From CAXMST01 sp963712765 (GTDB lineage Bacteria > Actinomycetota > Thermoleophilia > Solirubrobacterales > 70-9), in contig CAVQIX010000001.1 of assembly GCA_963712765.1 (NCBI GenBank), positions 1 through 64,000 of the forward strand: a stretch of DNA of 64,000 nt, read 5' to 3'. Below, piece by piece: positions 48,836 through 57,342 of the stretch; position 1 is the stretch's first letter, and each line of letters begins with the position of its first letter. The notes below the pieces were generated by a model. It made no database searches and was not told the origin of the DNA. It worked only from the letters and a program-made list of their open reading frames with translations. Both the position numbers and the translations under genes were made by a program.

Positions 48836-50353
48836 GTGGAAGCTTCAGCTGTCACACATGCATCTCGCCGCGGGTTGTTGGCCCGCCGCTCACCCGTGCT
48901 CAAGCTCGAGCGCGACGAGCGGCTGATCGCGCTGATCCGCGGCGGCCACGATCGCGCCTTCGAGGTTTTGTTCGACCGTTACCACGCGCGCCTTCTGGCC
49001 TTCTGCAGCTCGATGCTGAAGAGCCGTCAGGACGCCGAGGACGTGCTCCAGGAGGTCTTCGCCAACGCTCACAAGGCGATGCTCGCCGACGATCGCAAGA
49101 TCAACGTGCGCCCGTGGCTGTACCGAATCGCCCGCAATCGCTGCCTCAATCACCTTCGCAAGCCCGTTCCCGAAGGCCAGGACTCGATGGACATCCACCC
49201 CCACCTGAACGGCACCACCACCGCCGAGCGGGTGCAGAAGCGGGAGGAGTTGCGACAGGTCCTCAACGACGTCAGCACCCTTCCGGAGACCCAGCGCACG
49301 GCGCTGCTGCTGCGCGAGATCGATCAGCTCTCCTACGACGAGATCGCCGTCGCGATGGAGACCACGATCCCGGCGGTCAAGTCGCTGCTCGTCCGGGCCC
49401 GGATCACGCTGGCGGAGTCGAGCGAGTCTAGGACGCTCTCCTGTTCCGAGGTCCGAGTGACGCTCGCCGAGGCGGCGGAGGGAATCAGGAAGGCCGACGG
49501 CCCGGTCCGGATCCATGTCCGCAACTGCGAGGCCTGCGAGTCCTTCCGCAACCAGCTCCGCTCCGACCGCAAGGCGCTCGCGGCGATCTTCCCGATCGGC
49601 CCGTTGGCACTGCTGAAGACCGGCGTGCTCGGAAAGCTCTTCGGCGGCGGCGCCGCGGGAACCAGCGCCGGATCGGGCGCCGGAGCCGGAGCCGCCTCCA
49701 CAGGCGGCGCGGTCGGCGCCCTGGGCGGCGGGGCCGCCGCCGGCACCACCGCCACGGCATCCAGCCTGGGCGCTGTCGGCGGCGCGATCGGCGGCAAGGC
49801 CGCGGCGGGCGTTGCGACCGCGGCACTGATCACGGCCGGCGCCGTCGAGGTCACCCACGAGGTCGGCGACCAGCGCCCCGCACCAGCCGCGATCGAGCGG
49901 GTCGCCGCGCCGCCGCCGTCCGGCGAGAAGGGGCCGAAGAAGGACAAGTTCGCGCGTCGCCTACTGGCCGCCGCAGCCGGTGCCGCCGCCGCCACGACGG
50001 CAGCCGAGGTCGAGCCGGTCGTAGCCGAGGAGCCGGCTGAAGTCGTCCCGGTGGAGGCCCCGGCCGAGGAAGCCCCCAAGCCCGCCGGCGCCGAGCGCGC
50101 GGAAGGCGCCGAGGAGGAGCTGCCCGAGCTGCCGGACAAGGTCTTCGAGGAGGACGGCGACAGCGAGCGCGAGGCCTCCATCGACGAGCCCGTCGATGGC
50201 GAGATTTCCCAACCCGAGCCCCCACCCGCACCCGCACCGCCCGGGGAGAGCGGGAGCGAGGCTCCGGATGGAGCCGCGCCATCGCCCGCGACGCCTCCGC
50301 CTCCCCCAGCCCGGCCCGAGGACGCGGCCGGCACCCAGCCGCCCCCCGAATAG
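48836..50353 (+). CDS. ECF sigma factor fused to zinc-binding anti-sigma-like domain and long low-complexity tail
   Basis: The product has 505 residues. Residues about 30-95 form the sigma-2 region (HARLLAFCSSMLKSRQDAEDVLQEVF) and 135-185 the sigma-4 helix-turn-helix (LPETQRTALLLREIDQLSYDEIA). Then comes C-x27-H-x3-C-x2-C (HVRNCEAC, about 205-240), the zinc anti-sigma signature. Next is a Gly/Ala-rich region with a likely membrane segment (about 260-345), followed by a Pro/Glu-rich tail. The start GTG 48836 is one choice; the fusion suggests a self-contained, membrane-tethered regulator. Sigma plus fused ZAS-type extension is known in some ECF groups. Confidence 0.85.
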   Translation: MEASAVTHASRRGLLARRSPVLKLERDERLIALIRGGHDRAFEVLFDRYHARLLAFCSSMLKSRQDAEDVLQEVFANAHKAMLADDRKINVRPWLYRIARNRCLNHLRKPVPEGQDSMDIHPHLNGTTTAERVQKREELRQVLNDVSTLPETQRTALLLREIDQLSYDEIAVAMETTIPAVKSLLVRARITLAESSESRTLSCSEVRVTLAEAAEGIRKADGPVRIHVRNCEACESFRNQLRSDRKALAAIFPIGPLALLKTGVLGKLFGGGAAGTSAGSGAGAGAASTGGAVGALGGGAAAGTTATASSLGAVGGAIGGKAAAGVATAALITAGAVEVTHEVGDQRPAPAAIERVAAPPPSGEKGPKKDKFARRLLAAAAGAAAATTAAEVEPVVAEEPAEVVPVEAPAEEAPKPAGAERAEGAEEELPELPDKVFEEDGDSEREASIDEPVDGEISQPEPPPAPAPPGESGSEAPDGAAPSPATPPPPPARPEDAAGTQPPPE

Positions 50354-50421
50354 CCCCAACCACCGGCTGACAGAGGCCTGCGGCCGCCCGCTCCTCGGCC
50401 CGGGTCAGGAGCGCCAAAGCC

Positions 50422-51135
50422 TCAGGCCGAATGCGTCTCCCCCGGCTCCAGGAGGACGACGCTCGAGTCGGTCCCGCTCTCGACGTCGGACCTGAAAGCA
50501 TCGAGGTCCGTCTCGATCGGTGGGAAGGTGCTGTGGTGGCAGGGGATCACGGTGCCGGCGCCGATCAGCTCGCAGGCGACGACGGCATCGTGGCGATCCA
50601 TCGTGTAGTGGCCGCCGACCGGGACGAGGGCGATGTCCACCGGGGTCCGCCTGGCGATCAGCTCGAGGTCGCCGAACAGGGCGGTGTCGCCGAGGTGGTA
50701 GACGGTCTTGCCGCCGATCGAGACGACCCATCCGGCCGGGGTGCCGACGTGGATGCCGTGGACCGGGCTGAACGGTGCCTCGTCGGAGCCGGGAGCTGTA
50801 CTCGAGTGGAATGCCTGGACCAGCTTCGCCCAGCCCCAGTCGAACTCGACCGTGCCACCGAGGTTCGGATCGACGGTGTTCTCGACCCCCTGGTGGTCGA
50901 ACCAGTTGGCGAGCTCGACGATCGCGGCGACGGTGGCGCCGGTGCGACCGGCGATGCCGACGCAATCGGCGAGGTGGTCGACGTGGCCGTGGGTGACGAG
51001 GATCGTGTCGGGCTCGACCTCCTCGGCGGTCAGCGTGGCGACCGGGTTGTTCGGCTTCAGGAAGGGGTCGATCAGTACGCGTGCCGAACCATCGGAAAGC
51101 TCGAAGCATGAGTGCCCCAGAAAACGTACGTCCAT
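50422..51135 (-). CDS. UPF0173 metallo-beta-lactamase-fold hydrolase
   Basis: The 237-residue protein has the metal-binding THGHVDHLAD (H49, H51, D53, H54), GDTALFGDL and a late PCHHSTFPP with two histidines, as in the UPF0173 family of stand-alone metallo-beta-lactamase-fold hydrolases. The substrate is unknown. It is preceded on the same strand by a small hypothetical gene with a four-base gap between their ends. Confidence 0.9.
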   Translation of the reverse strand: MDVRFLGHSCFELSDGSARVLIDPFLKPNNPVATLTAEEVEPDTILVTHGHVDHLADCVGIAGRTGATVAAIVELANWFDHQGVENTVDPNLGGTVEFDWGWAKLVQAFHSSTAPGSDEAPFSPVHGIHVGTPAGWVVSIGGKTVYHLGDTALFGDLELIARRTPVDIALVPVGGHYTMDRHDAVVACELIGAGTVIPCHHSTFPPIETDLDAFRSDVESGTDSSVVLLEPGETHSA

Positions 51136-51138
51136 TGT

Positions 51139-51474
51139 CTATTCCTCCTCGTTGTTGTCTATGGCGCCGAGTTCGGCGGCGAGCGACCAGCCCACCGCCA
51201 CCCCGATCATCATCGTGATCCGGGACTCCTCGGCCAGCAGGGCCCGCATCGCCGAGATCCGCTCGTCGTTGTCCGGCTTGCTCGCCGCCTCGATGATCGC
51301 GCCCTGATGTGAGTCCTCGAACCACCCTCCGCTCGCGAGCGCCTCGGCGAGCACGCGCTGCAGGCCCGGAGCGGCGGCGGCGACTACCTGCTCGGCGGAC
51401 CGGAACCGCTCGGCGTCCTCCAGGGAGGCAACCGCGGCCTCGAGCTCAGCATCCGTGTAGGTGGGTTCGGGCAC
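51139..51474 (-). CDS. Small hypothetical helical protein
   Basis: From GTG 51474 the product has 111 residues; an ORF start at 51501 adds nine. It is predicted helical and acidic (YTDAELEAAVASLEDAERFRS, EQVVAAAAPGLQRVLAEAL, SITMMIGVAVGWSLAAELG). No known domain is visible. It lies three bases upstream of the UPF0173 gene, so the two probably form an operon. Confidence 0.6.
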   Translation of the reverse strand: MPEPTYTDAELEAAVASLEDAERFRSAEQVVAAAAPGLQRVLAEALASGGWFEDSHQGAIIEAASKPDNDERISAMRALLAEESRITMMIGVAVGWSLAAELGAIDNNEEE

Positions 51475-51522
51475 CCGCCCAACATATCCACCTCGACACA
51501 CCGACCACCGGGCGCGGCCCGC

Positions 51523-52311
51523 TCAATCCGCGAAGACGCGGTGCTCCCACATCTCGATCGCGCCGAGATCACGGTAGCCGAGCCGCTCATAGACCGAGCG
51601 ACCTCTAGGGCTCGACTGCAGGGTCGAGATCTCGCAACCGCGCTTGCGCCCGTCGAGGAGCGCCCGGTGCATGAGCAGGCTGGCGAGCTGATGTCCGCGC
51701 GCCTCCGGGAGCGTCGCGACCATATAGACACCACAGTCCCCCTGGTGATCGAGAGTCGCCAGGACCGACGCCGCCCATCCCTCGTGGCGAGCCGCGTAGG
51801 CCCTGAAGGCCGAGTCCGGCTTCGACCCGAGTCCGGCCTCGAAGCTGCCCTCGGGGACCGACTCGTAGGCGGCGTCGTTGATCGCGCAGAGCACTCGCCA
51901 CTCGGCGGACCGGGTGTAGTCGAGCTCGAGGTCGAGCTGCTCGGGCACGGCTGACAGCTCGAGCAGCATCGAGCGCGGTCGAGCATCGAGGCGATGGCCG
52001 CGGGACGCGAGCAGGCCGCCCGTGCGCGTATCGGTCTCCGGAGCCCAGACTGCCCAGGCCCTCACCCCGGCGGACGAATAGGCGGCCTTGATCTCGTCGA
52101 TCGCCGCCGCGAGCGCATCGGGATCCTCGTAGGCGACGGAGTTGAAGAGCGATCGTTCAGGCGCCGCCGGCGCGATCGAGGCGACGACGCCGTCGAGCTC
52201 GATCAGGCTCGCGTTCGAGCGCCCGTTGGCGATCGCCTCGAGAAATCGGACGAAGCCCGCATAACAGCGCGGCTCCCACCCCGAACCGGTCACCCGCTCC
52301 GCCTCACCCAC
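51523..52311 (-). CDS. GNAT family N-acetyltransferase (two-domain)
   Basis: The 262-residue protein has two GNAT-type halves. The second carries the acetyl-CoA motif with VYMVATLPEARGHQLASLLMHRAL and ends with VYERLGYRDLGAIEMWEHR. The first, less conserved half resembles the N-terminal domain of tandem GNATs. Target unknown. The next minus-strand gene (rhomboid-like) ends 13 bases downstream. A diverged fragment of this type of C terminus occurs at 25323-25420. Confidence 0.8.
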   Translation of the reverse strand: MGEAERVTGSGWEPRCYAGFVRFLEAIANGRSNASLIELDGVVASIAPAAPERSLFNSVAYEDPDALAAAIDEIKAAYSSAGVRAWAVWAPETDTRTGGLLASRGHRLDARPRSMLLELSAVPEQLDLELDYTRSAEWRVLCAINDAAYESVPEGSFEAGLGSKPDSAFRAYAARHEGWAASVLATLDHQGDCGVYMVATLPEARGHQLASLLMHRALLDGRKRGCEISTLQSSPRGRSVYERLGYRDLGAIEMWEHRVFAD

Positions 52312-52324
52312 CCGCCGGCCGACC

Positions 52325-53176
52325 TCAGCCGCTCGAAGCGGGCAGTCGCACGGCCGCCAGCCAGCCCAGGGCGAGCCCGATCAGTCCGCCGATCAGGCCC
52401 GAGATCGGGTCGGCGGTGATCTCGACAACCGGCAGGAGCAGGAGCACGACCGCGACGACGCTGACCCCGAGCAGATCAGCCGACTCCGAGAAGGTGGTCT
52501 TCACCTCGGCGCGCCGGAGCATCAGCCATGCAGCGAGCAGGCCGAGAGCGACCCCGTTGCCGCCGGCGGCGATCAGGAAGCCGTCCTGGAAGCCGACCGT
52601 AGCCGAGGCGTCGGCCGCGAGCATGCCGCCGGAGCCGCAGGCGAGAATCAGGACCGCGGTGGCGAGCGACCCGATCCGAGCCTCGACCAGGGTCCCGAAC
52701 AGGGCGACCGACCCGCCGACGACGATCAGGGCGCCGAGGTCGTCGTAGACGAACGGGGAGGCCACATAGCGCCAGACCTCGTTGCCGACGGGACCGACGA
52801 TCGCACCGACGTCGGAGGGATCCCAGGGAACCGCGCGCTCGAGCACGATCAGCACGGCCGAGATCATCAGGACCGAGATCGTCGCAACCGGCCGCTCCGA
52901 GATCGTCGCCGAGCTGAGGCCGAAGTTGGGCATCCGCAGCCGCCGCTGCGGCGTGTCCCCGAGCTGCTCGGCGAGTTGCCGCTGTTCCCGACGCTCGCGT
53001 CTGAGGCGGCGGCGGCGCTCGCGGCGGCTCTCGTGGACGCGGATCTCGTCGCCCTCCCGCTCGAGCCGCGGCGCACGCTTGCGAAGCCGGTGGCCGCAGT
53101 ACGGGCACTCGGTGACGTACGGGCTGACCTCCGAGCCACAGGACTTGCAGACCACGCTGAGCTCAGGCGATGACAC
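52325..53176 (-). CDS. Rhomboid-like membrane protein with N-terminal zinc ribbon
   Basis: From GTG 53176 the protein has 283 residues: a zinc ribbon CKSCGSE-x7-CPYCGHR, a basic linker, then about six membrane helices (from residue 90), the rhomboid architecture. Rhomboid proteases have a catalytic Ser in GxSG and a His in the last helix. Here GSGGMLAADA is a possible Ser region, but the last helices (ISGLIGGLIGLALGW) lack the His, so it is probably a pseudo-rhomboid. The preceding 372-codon frame is longer at the N terminus but its extension is noise. Confidence 0.7.
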   Translation of the reverse strand: MSSPELSVVCKSCGSEVSPYVTECPYCGHRLRKRAPRLEREGDEIRVHESRRERRRRLRRERREQRQLAEQLGDTPQRRLRMPNFGLSSATISERPVATISVLMISAVLIVLERAVPWDPSDVGAIVGPVGNEVWRYVASPFVYDDLGALIVVGGSVALFGTLVEARIGSLATAVLILACGSGGMLAADASATVGFQDGFLIAAGGNGVALGLLAAWLMLRRAEVKTTFSESADLLGVSVVAVVLLLLPVVEITADPISGLIGGLIGLALGWLAAVRLPASSG

Positions 53177-53196
53177 TGCGACGAGGATACCCGCGT

Positions 53197-54309
53197 CTAA
53201 CGCTCGACCACCACGGAGCGACGAACGAGCTCGACCAGATCTCCGCCGACCTCGTCCGCCACGGCCACCTGCCGCTGCGCACCGGTCCCGTCGACCACGA
53301 TCGCCCTGATCCGATCCAGGTGGTGGACGCACCCCAGCGCCTCCGCGTTGTGCTCGAGCTCGGCCAGCAGCCGGGCCGCGAGCTCCTTGGCAGGAACGTG
53401 GGTCCCCTCGCTGAGGTCGAGCAGCTCCCCGTCCATCCCCCAAAGCGCCGCCCGCACCTTGTTGTCGTCGACGAGCTCCCAGGGGACCTCGAAGAGCGGC
53501 TCGCCGGCCTCGTAGGTCTCGGCCAACCGGTGAGCCAGGGCCTGGGTCAGGGCCGCGTAGGCGAGGGTGTCATCGAGCAGATTCGCCTGGTCGAAGATCC
53601 GCGTCTCGACCGTCCCGAGCTTGGGGTGCGGGCGGACGTCCCACCACAGGTAGGTGTAGTCCTCGATCGCTCCAGAGCGCATCATTTGCTCGACCCGGCC
53701 GCTGAAGATCTCCCAGGAGCCGTAGTGGGGGGGCACGCCGACCCTCGGGAAGGCGCGGAACACCGGTGTGCGGGCCGACGCCATTCCGGTCTGGCGACCT
53801 TCCCAGTAGGGAGAGTTGGAGGAGAGCGCGAGCATCAGGGGGAGATATCGCCTGATTCCATCGGCGACGTAGATCGCCTTGTCGGGGCTGTCGATGCCGA
53901 CGTGAACATGGGTGCCGAAGATCAACTCGCGCTCGGCTATGAAGCCGAGCTGGTCCATCAGCTCCAGATAGCGGGTCCGCCTCGTGATCGGCTGCTGCTC
54001 GCAGCGCGCGAACGGATGGGTGCCGGCAGCGCCCAGCAGCATCCCGTGCTCGGCTGCGATCCCCCCGACCATCTCCCTCAGGTGCTCCAGCTCCGCGGCC
54101 GCCTCGGTGAGGTCCCCGCAGGGCCTTGTCGCGATCTCCAGGACGGCCTGAAACAGCTCCGGCTTGACCTGACCTTGGCGATCCTCGGGGACGGCGGTCA
54201 ACACCTCCTCGATCCCCGGCGAGAGATCGAGGGTCCTGGGATCGAGGAGCATCAACTCCTCCTCGATTCCGATCGTGAACGGCGTCCCTGTGAACTTGTG
54301 GTCGAGCAA
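53197..54309 (-). CDS. Carboxylate-amine ligase (GCS2 family)
   Basis: The 370-residue protein begins FTIGIEEELMLLDP, the family's N-terminal signature, and includes FGTHVHVGIDSPDKA, a His-containing metal region, and WWDVRPHPKLGTVETRI. GCS2 (YbdK) enzymes join glutamate to cysteine or other amines with ATP; in Actinomycetota they are also involved in mycothiol-type or mycofactocin contexts, none of which is here. The length is normal. It lies 20 bases upstream of the rhomboid-like gene, both on the minus strand, and diverges from the aldolase gene. Confidence 0.9.
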   Translation of the reverse strand: MLDHKFTGTPFTIGIEEELMLLDPRTLDLSPGIEEVLTAVPEDRQGQVKPELFQAVLEIATRPCGDLTEAAAELEHLREMVGGIAAEHGMLLGAAGTHPFARCEQQPITRRTRYLELMDQLGFIAERELIFGTHVHVGIDSPDKAIYVADGIRRYLPLMLALSSNSPYWEGRQTGMASARTPVFRAFPRVGVPPHYGSWEIFSGRVEQMMRSGAIEDYTYLWWDVRPHPKLGTVETRIFDQANLLDDTLAYAALTQALAHRLAETYEAGEPLFEVPWELVDDNKVRAALWGMDGELLDLSEGTHVPAKELAARLLAELEHNAEALGCVHHLDRIRAIVVDGTGAQRQVAVADEVGGDLVELVRRSVVVER

Positions 54310-54485
54310 CTGCTTCCTCCCGAGCCGCCAGGAGCCTGCCCGTCGCGCCGATCCTAGCCCGCTTTGCCGCTATACACTGGCCGCCCGCCCGTACTGAAGG
54401 GCGAGAACCGGCGGATCCTTCCGCCCGTGAACCCGAAAAGCCCCGCGCGAACCGACGCACCGACGCCCCAAGGAGGCATCCGACG

Positions 54486-55406
54486 ATGGAGGTCAAGAGC
54501 ATCACCGAGCAGAAGTCACTTCTGGAGACCCTGCCCCCCGGCAAGCGGGCGAGGCTGCACCGGCTGCTGTTCGAGTTCGGCCCCGGCAACGGCACCCTGC
54601 TCTTCCTGCCGATCGACCAGGGCATCGAGCACGGCCCGCGCGACTTCTTCCCGAACCCGGCCTCGAAGGACCCCGAGTACCAGTTCAAGCTCGCGGCCGA
54701 GGCCGGCTACTCGGCCCTCGCCTGCCAGATCGGGATGGCCGAGAAGTACTACCCCGACTACGCCGGGGCGGTGCCGCTGATCCTCAAGGTCAACGGCAAG
54801 ACCGATGTGCCCCCCTCCGACAGGGCGCTGTCGACCTGCAACTCCTCGGTCGAGGACGCGGTCAGGCTCGGTGCAGACGCGGTCGGCTACACGATGTACC
54901 TCGGCTCGCCGCGGCAGGACGAGGACCTCGCCCAGCTCCGCGGCGTTCGCCAGGACTGCGACCGCTACGGAATGCCGTTGATCGTCTGGGCCTATCCGCG
55001 CGGCGAGGCGATCGACAAGAAGGGCGGGCACGTGTCCTTTTACGCGATCGACTACGCGGCCCGGATGGCGATGGAGATGGGCGCCGACGTCGTCAAGCTC
55101 AACATGCCGAAGATCGACCCCGACGCCGACAAGGACTCCCCCGCCCCCTACAACGAGGGCGGCTTCAGCCAAGAGGACGCGATCGCGCACTGCGTCGAAT
55201 CCGCCGGGCGTTCGCTTGTCGTGCTCTCGGGTGGCTCGAAGACCGATGACGAGCACCTGCTCCGCCAGACCCGCTTCGTGATGGAGGCCGGCGGATCCGG
55301 CGTCATCTACGGGCGCAACGTCTGGCAGCGGGACTGGAACGAAGCGCTCGAGATCATCGCCCAGATCAAGGAGATCATGCTCTCCAGCGTCTCCCGCGTT
55401 CCCTAG
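54486..55406 (+). CDS. Class I fructose-bisphosphate aldolase (DhnA/FbaB type)
   Basis: The 306-residue protein has the FbaB-type pattern: FLPIDQGIEHGP near the start, VNGKTDVPP in the middle, and a Schiff-base lysine in DVVKLNMPK (K204), followed by SGGSKTDDEHLL. It cleaves fructose 1,6-bisphosphate in the cytoplasm. The ATG at 54486 is preceded by GGAGG about eight bases upstream. The upstream 175 bases contain TATACA at 54371 and a CGCCC-loop-GGGCG inverted repeat at about 54387-54404, which may be a leader or promoter region. Confidence 0.93.
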   Translation: MEVKSITEQKSLLETLPPGKRARLHRLLFEFGPGNGTLLFLPIDQGIEHGPRDFFPNPASKDPEYQFKLAAEAGYSALACQIGMAEKYYPDYAGAVPLILKVNGKTDVPPSDRALSTCNSSVEDAVRLGADAVGYTMYLGSPRQDEDLAQLRGVRQDCDRYGMPLIVWAYPRGEAIDKKGGHVSFYAIDYAARMAMEMGADVVKLNMPKIDPDADKDSPAPYNEGGFSQEDAIAHCVESAGRSLVVLSGGSKTDDEHLLRQTRFVMEAGGSGVIYGRNVWQRDWNEALEIIAQIKEIMLSSVSRVP

Positions 55407-55442
55407 CGGGCAGCGCCCCGACGGGTTGCGGCAAGCGCGAGC

Positions 55443-55964
55443 ATGCGATTCCCCCGCAGGGGCGGGCTCGCGATCTTCCTCGTGGTCGCGATCGTCGTCC
55501 TGCTGGGCGATGCGCTCGAGCGAAACGGGTCCTCGCCTCGGAGCGGTTCCGACCCCAGCGGGGAGGAGGCGCGCGCGCAGGTCCTGCGGATCGTCGACGG
55601 CGACACGATCGAGGTCGACCTCGACGGTCGCACCGAGGACATCCGCTACATCGGCATCGACACGCCCGAGAGCGTCAAGCCCGGCACGCCGGTCGAGTGC
55701 TTCGGAAAGGAGGCCGCGGAGGCCAACCGCGCCCTGGTCGAGGGCGAGGAGGTACGCCTCGTCTTCGACCGCGAGCTGCGCGACCGCTTCGGGCGGCTGC
55801 TCGCCTACGTCTATGCGAGGGGGGAGCTCGTCAACGCGGAGCTGATCGAGCGTGGCTTCGCCACCACGCTCGAGATCGAGCCGAACACCTCGAAGGCGAG
55901 CGAGCTCGCCGACCTCGAACGGCGGGCGAGCGCCGCCGGCGCAGGCCTGTGGACCCGATGCTGA
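55443..55964 (+). CDS. Secreted or membrane-anchored thermonuclease (SNase domain)
   Basis: The 173-residue protein has an N-terminal hydrophobic segment (LAIFLVVAIVVLLGDAL), then an SNase domain with RIVDGDTIEVDLDG, YIGIDTPES and DRFGRLLAYVYARGELVNAELIERGFA. The active-site Asp/Arg/Glu positions are present. It degrades DNA or RNA outside the membrane. The gene follows the aldolase gene by 36 bases on the same strand, but the products do not suggest shared function. Confidence 0.9.
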   Translation: MRFPRRGGLAIFLVVAIVVLLGDALERNGSSPRSGSDPSGEEARAQVLRIVDGDTIEVDLDGRTEDIRYIGIDTPESVKPGTPVECFGKEAAEANRALVEGEEVRLVFDRELRDRFGRLLAYVYARGELVNAELIERGFATTLEIEPNTSKASELADLERRASAAGAGLWTRC

Positions 55965-56049
55965 CAGCCGCCCGGCACCCTGCCCGCGGGGTATGGGCAG
56001 GCCGGGGCAAACGTAACGATTTGATTAGCAGGGGGTAAGCTTCCCCCGA

Positions 56050-56319
56050 ATGGCCACCCAGGTCCCCAGCAGCATCTCCCGGCGCCACCTCAGCCACGAT
56101 CAGTTCGAGGAGGCCTTCGAACAGGAGCAGGCGCTCGAGGAGCGGCGCCGCAAGGAGCTCCGCAAGCGTGCCGCCAATCGTTCCAAGGCGCGCAAGATCG
56201 CGCGCACCGAGCGCAGCGGCAAGGTGCGGTTCAGCGTTCTCGCGATCGCACTGACGCTGACGACGGTGATCGTCGTCGTCGTCATGTTCGAGATGCTCGC
56301 CTGGATCGTCGGCGGCTGA
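56050..56319 (+). CDS. Small basic membrane protein
   Basis: The 89-residue product has a charged helical N terminus (EEAFEQEQALEERRRKELRKRA) and one C-terminal membrane helix (FSVLAIALTLTTVIVVVVMFEMLAWIV). The basic coiled-coil-like part would lie in the cytoplasm. Family unknown. It is transcribed convergently to csrA. The start ATG at 56050 is the only plausible one. Confidence 0.65.
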   Translation: MATQVPSSISRRHLSHDQFEEAFEQEQALEERRRKELRKRAANRSKARKIARTERSGKVRFSVLAIALTLTTVIVVVVMFEMLAWIVGG

Positions 56320-56332
56320 GCCCGTCGCCTGA

Positions 56333-56530
56333 TCAGGACTCCGGGTCGGCTCCTCCTTCGTTCTTGCCATCCGCCTCGATCGAGGTATAGACCTCTTTGC
56401 GGAACACGCCTACCTCCCGAGGGGCGGCAATGCCGACCCTCACCTTGTCACCAGCGACCGAGAGGATCGAAACCTCGACGTCATCACCGATCATGATGCT
56501 CTGGTTGGTCTTTCGAGTGAGTACGAGCAC
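56333..56530 (-). CDS. csrA: Carbon storage regulator CsrA
   Basis: From GTG 56530 the 65-residue protein reads VLVLTRKTNQSIMIGD and KVRVGIAAPREVGVFRKEVY, a complete CsrA with the conserved residues that contact GGA motifs in RNA. CsrA binds mRNA leaders to control translation; the partner FliW and flagellar genes are not in this window. A GGAGGG lies 12 bases upstream of the GTG. A longer frame to 56707 is not supported. CsrA is uncommon in Actinomycetota. Confidence 0.9.
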   Translation of the reverse strand: MLVLTRKTNQSIMIGDDVEVSILSVAGDKVRVGIAAPREVGVFRKEVYTSIEADGKNEGGADPES

Positions 56531-56765
56531 GGTTGTAAACAGCCCTCCTTGGCGGCTGACAATGCGGTCCGGTTGGCAGGGTCGCCGGACGGCGTACCCC
56601 CAGATTGTTCCGACGATACCGAACGCACCCGCTGCAAAGGCCGTCGTTGCCGCCCCCGGACCGCGTCCCGGAGAGGCCGATCGGGCCGGCGGGCAATCAT
56701 GCGGCACGGCGCTCGTCCGACCGGGGCGGGCCCGGAACCACAGCGCTGGTAGGGTGCCGCGTCCA

Positions 56766-57323
56766 ATGGCCGCAAGATCACTACGTGCACAACTGAATCA
56801 GATCCGCGCCTGGGTCCGCGAGGGCCGCACGGACGCATGGATCGCCCACCAACTGGAGATTCCCGCCGCCGAGCTTCGAGAGTTCCGCCGTCGCCACGGT
56901 CTCTCCCCCGACTCCGAGCCCGATGAAGCCGACGATCTCCGCGATGAGATCGAGGCCGAGGTCGAGGCCGCGACGCTCGCGGCGGACGAGGAGGACGAGG
57001 AGGACGAGGAGGATGAGGATCGCGAGGATCGCGAGGAGGAGGACCGCGACGGCGAGGAGGAGGACGAGGAGGATCGGCCCGCGGGTGGATCCTCCGAGGG
57101 CGGCCGCCGCCGGCGCCGGCGGCGAGGCGGCCGCGGCCGCCGAGGGGGGCGGCGCATCGAGGCGAGCTTCGACCATGGCGAAACCGACGGGTACGGGCTC
57201 TGGTTCGATGCTTCCGTCAGGGATAACCCCGCCTACAAGGAGCATTGGGCCGGGCACAACGAGGTCGAGGTCTCGATCGAGCCCGACCAGATCGTCATCC
57301 GCCGCTCCGAGAAACAGAACTGA
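56766..57323 (+). CDS. Protein with acidic and arginine/glycine-rich middle region
   Basis: From ATG 56766 the product has 185 residues: a helix-turn-helix-like N terminus (QLNQIRAWVREGRTDAWIAHQLEIPAAELREFRRRHGLSP), a highly acidic stretch (EDEEDEEDEDRED), then an Arg/Gly-rich stretch (RRRRRRRGGRGRRGGRR) and a C-terminal beta-rich segment (EVEVSIEPDQIVIRRSE). This resembles nucleic-acid binding proteins with disordered linkers. I do not assign a family. It lies divergent to csrA with 235 bases between starts. Confidence 0.65.
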   Translation: MAARSLRAQLNQIRAWVREGRTDAWIAHQLEIPAAELREFRRRHGLSPDSEPDEADDLRDEIEAEVEAATLAADEEDEEDEEDEDREDREEEDRDGEEEDEEDRPAGGSSEGGRRRRRRRGGRGRRGGRRIEASFDHGETDGYGLWFDASVRDNPAYKEHWAGHNEVEVSIEPDQIVIRRSEKQN

Positions 57324-57342
57324 TACCGGGGCGGCCGGGCGC

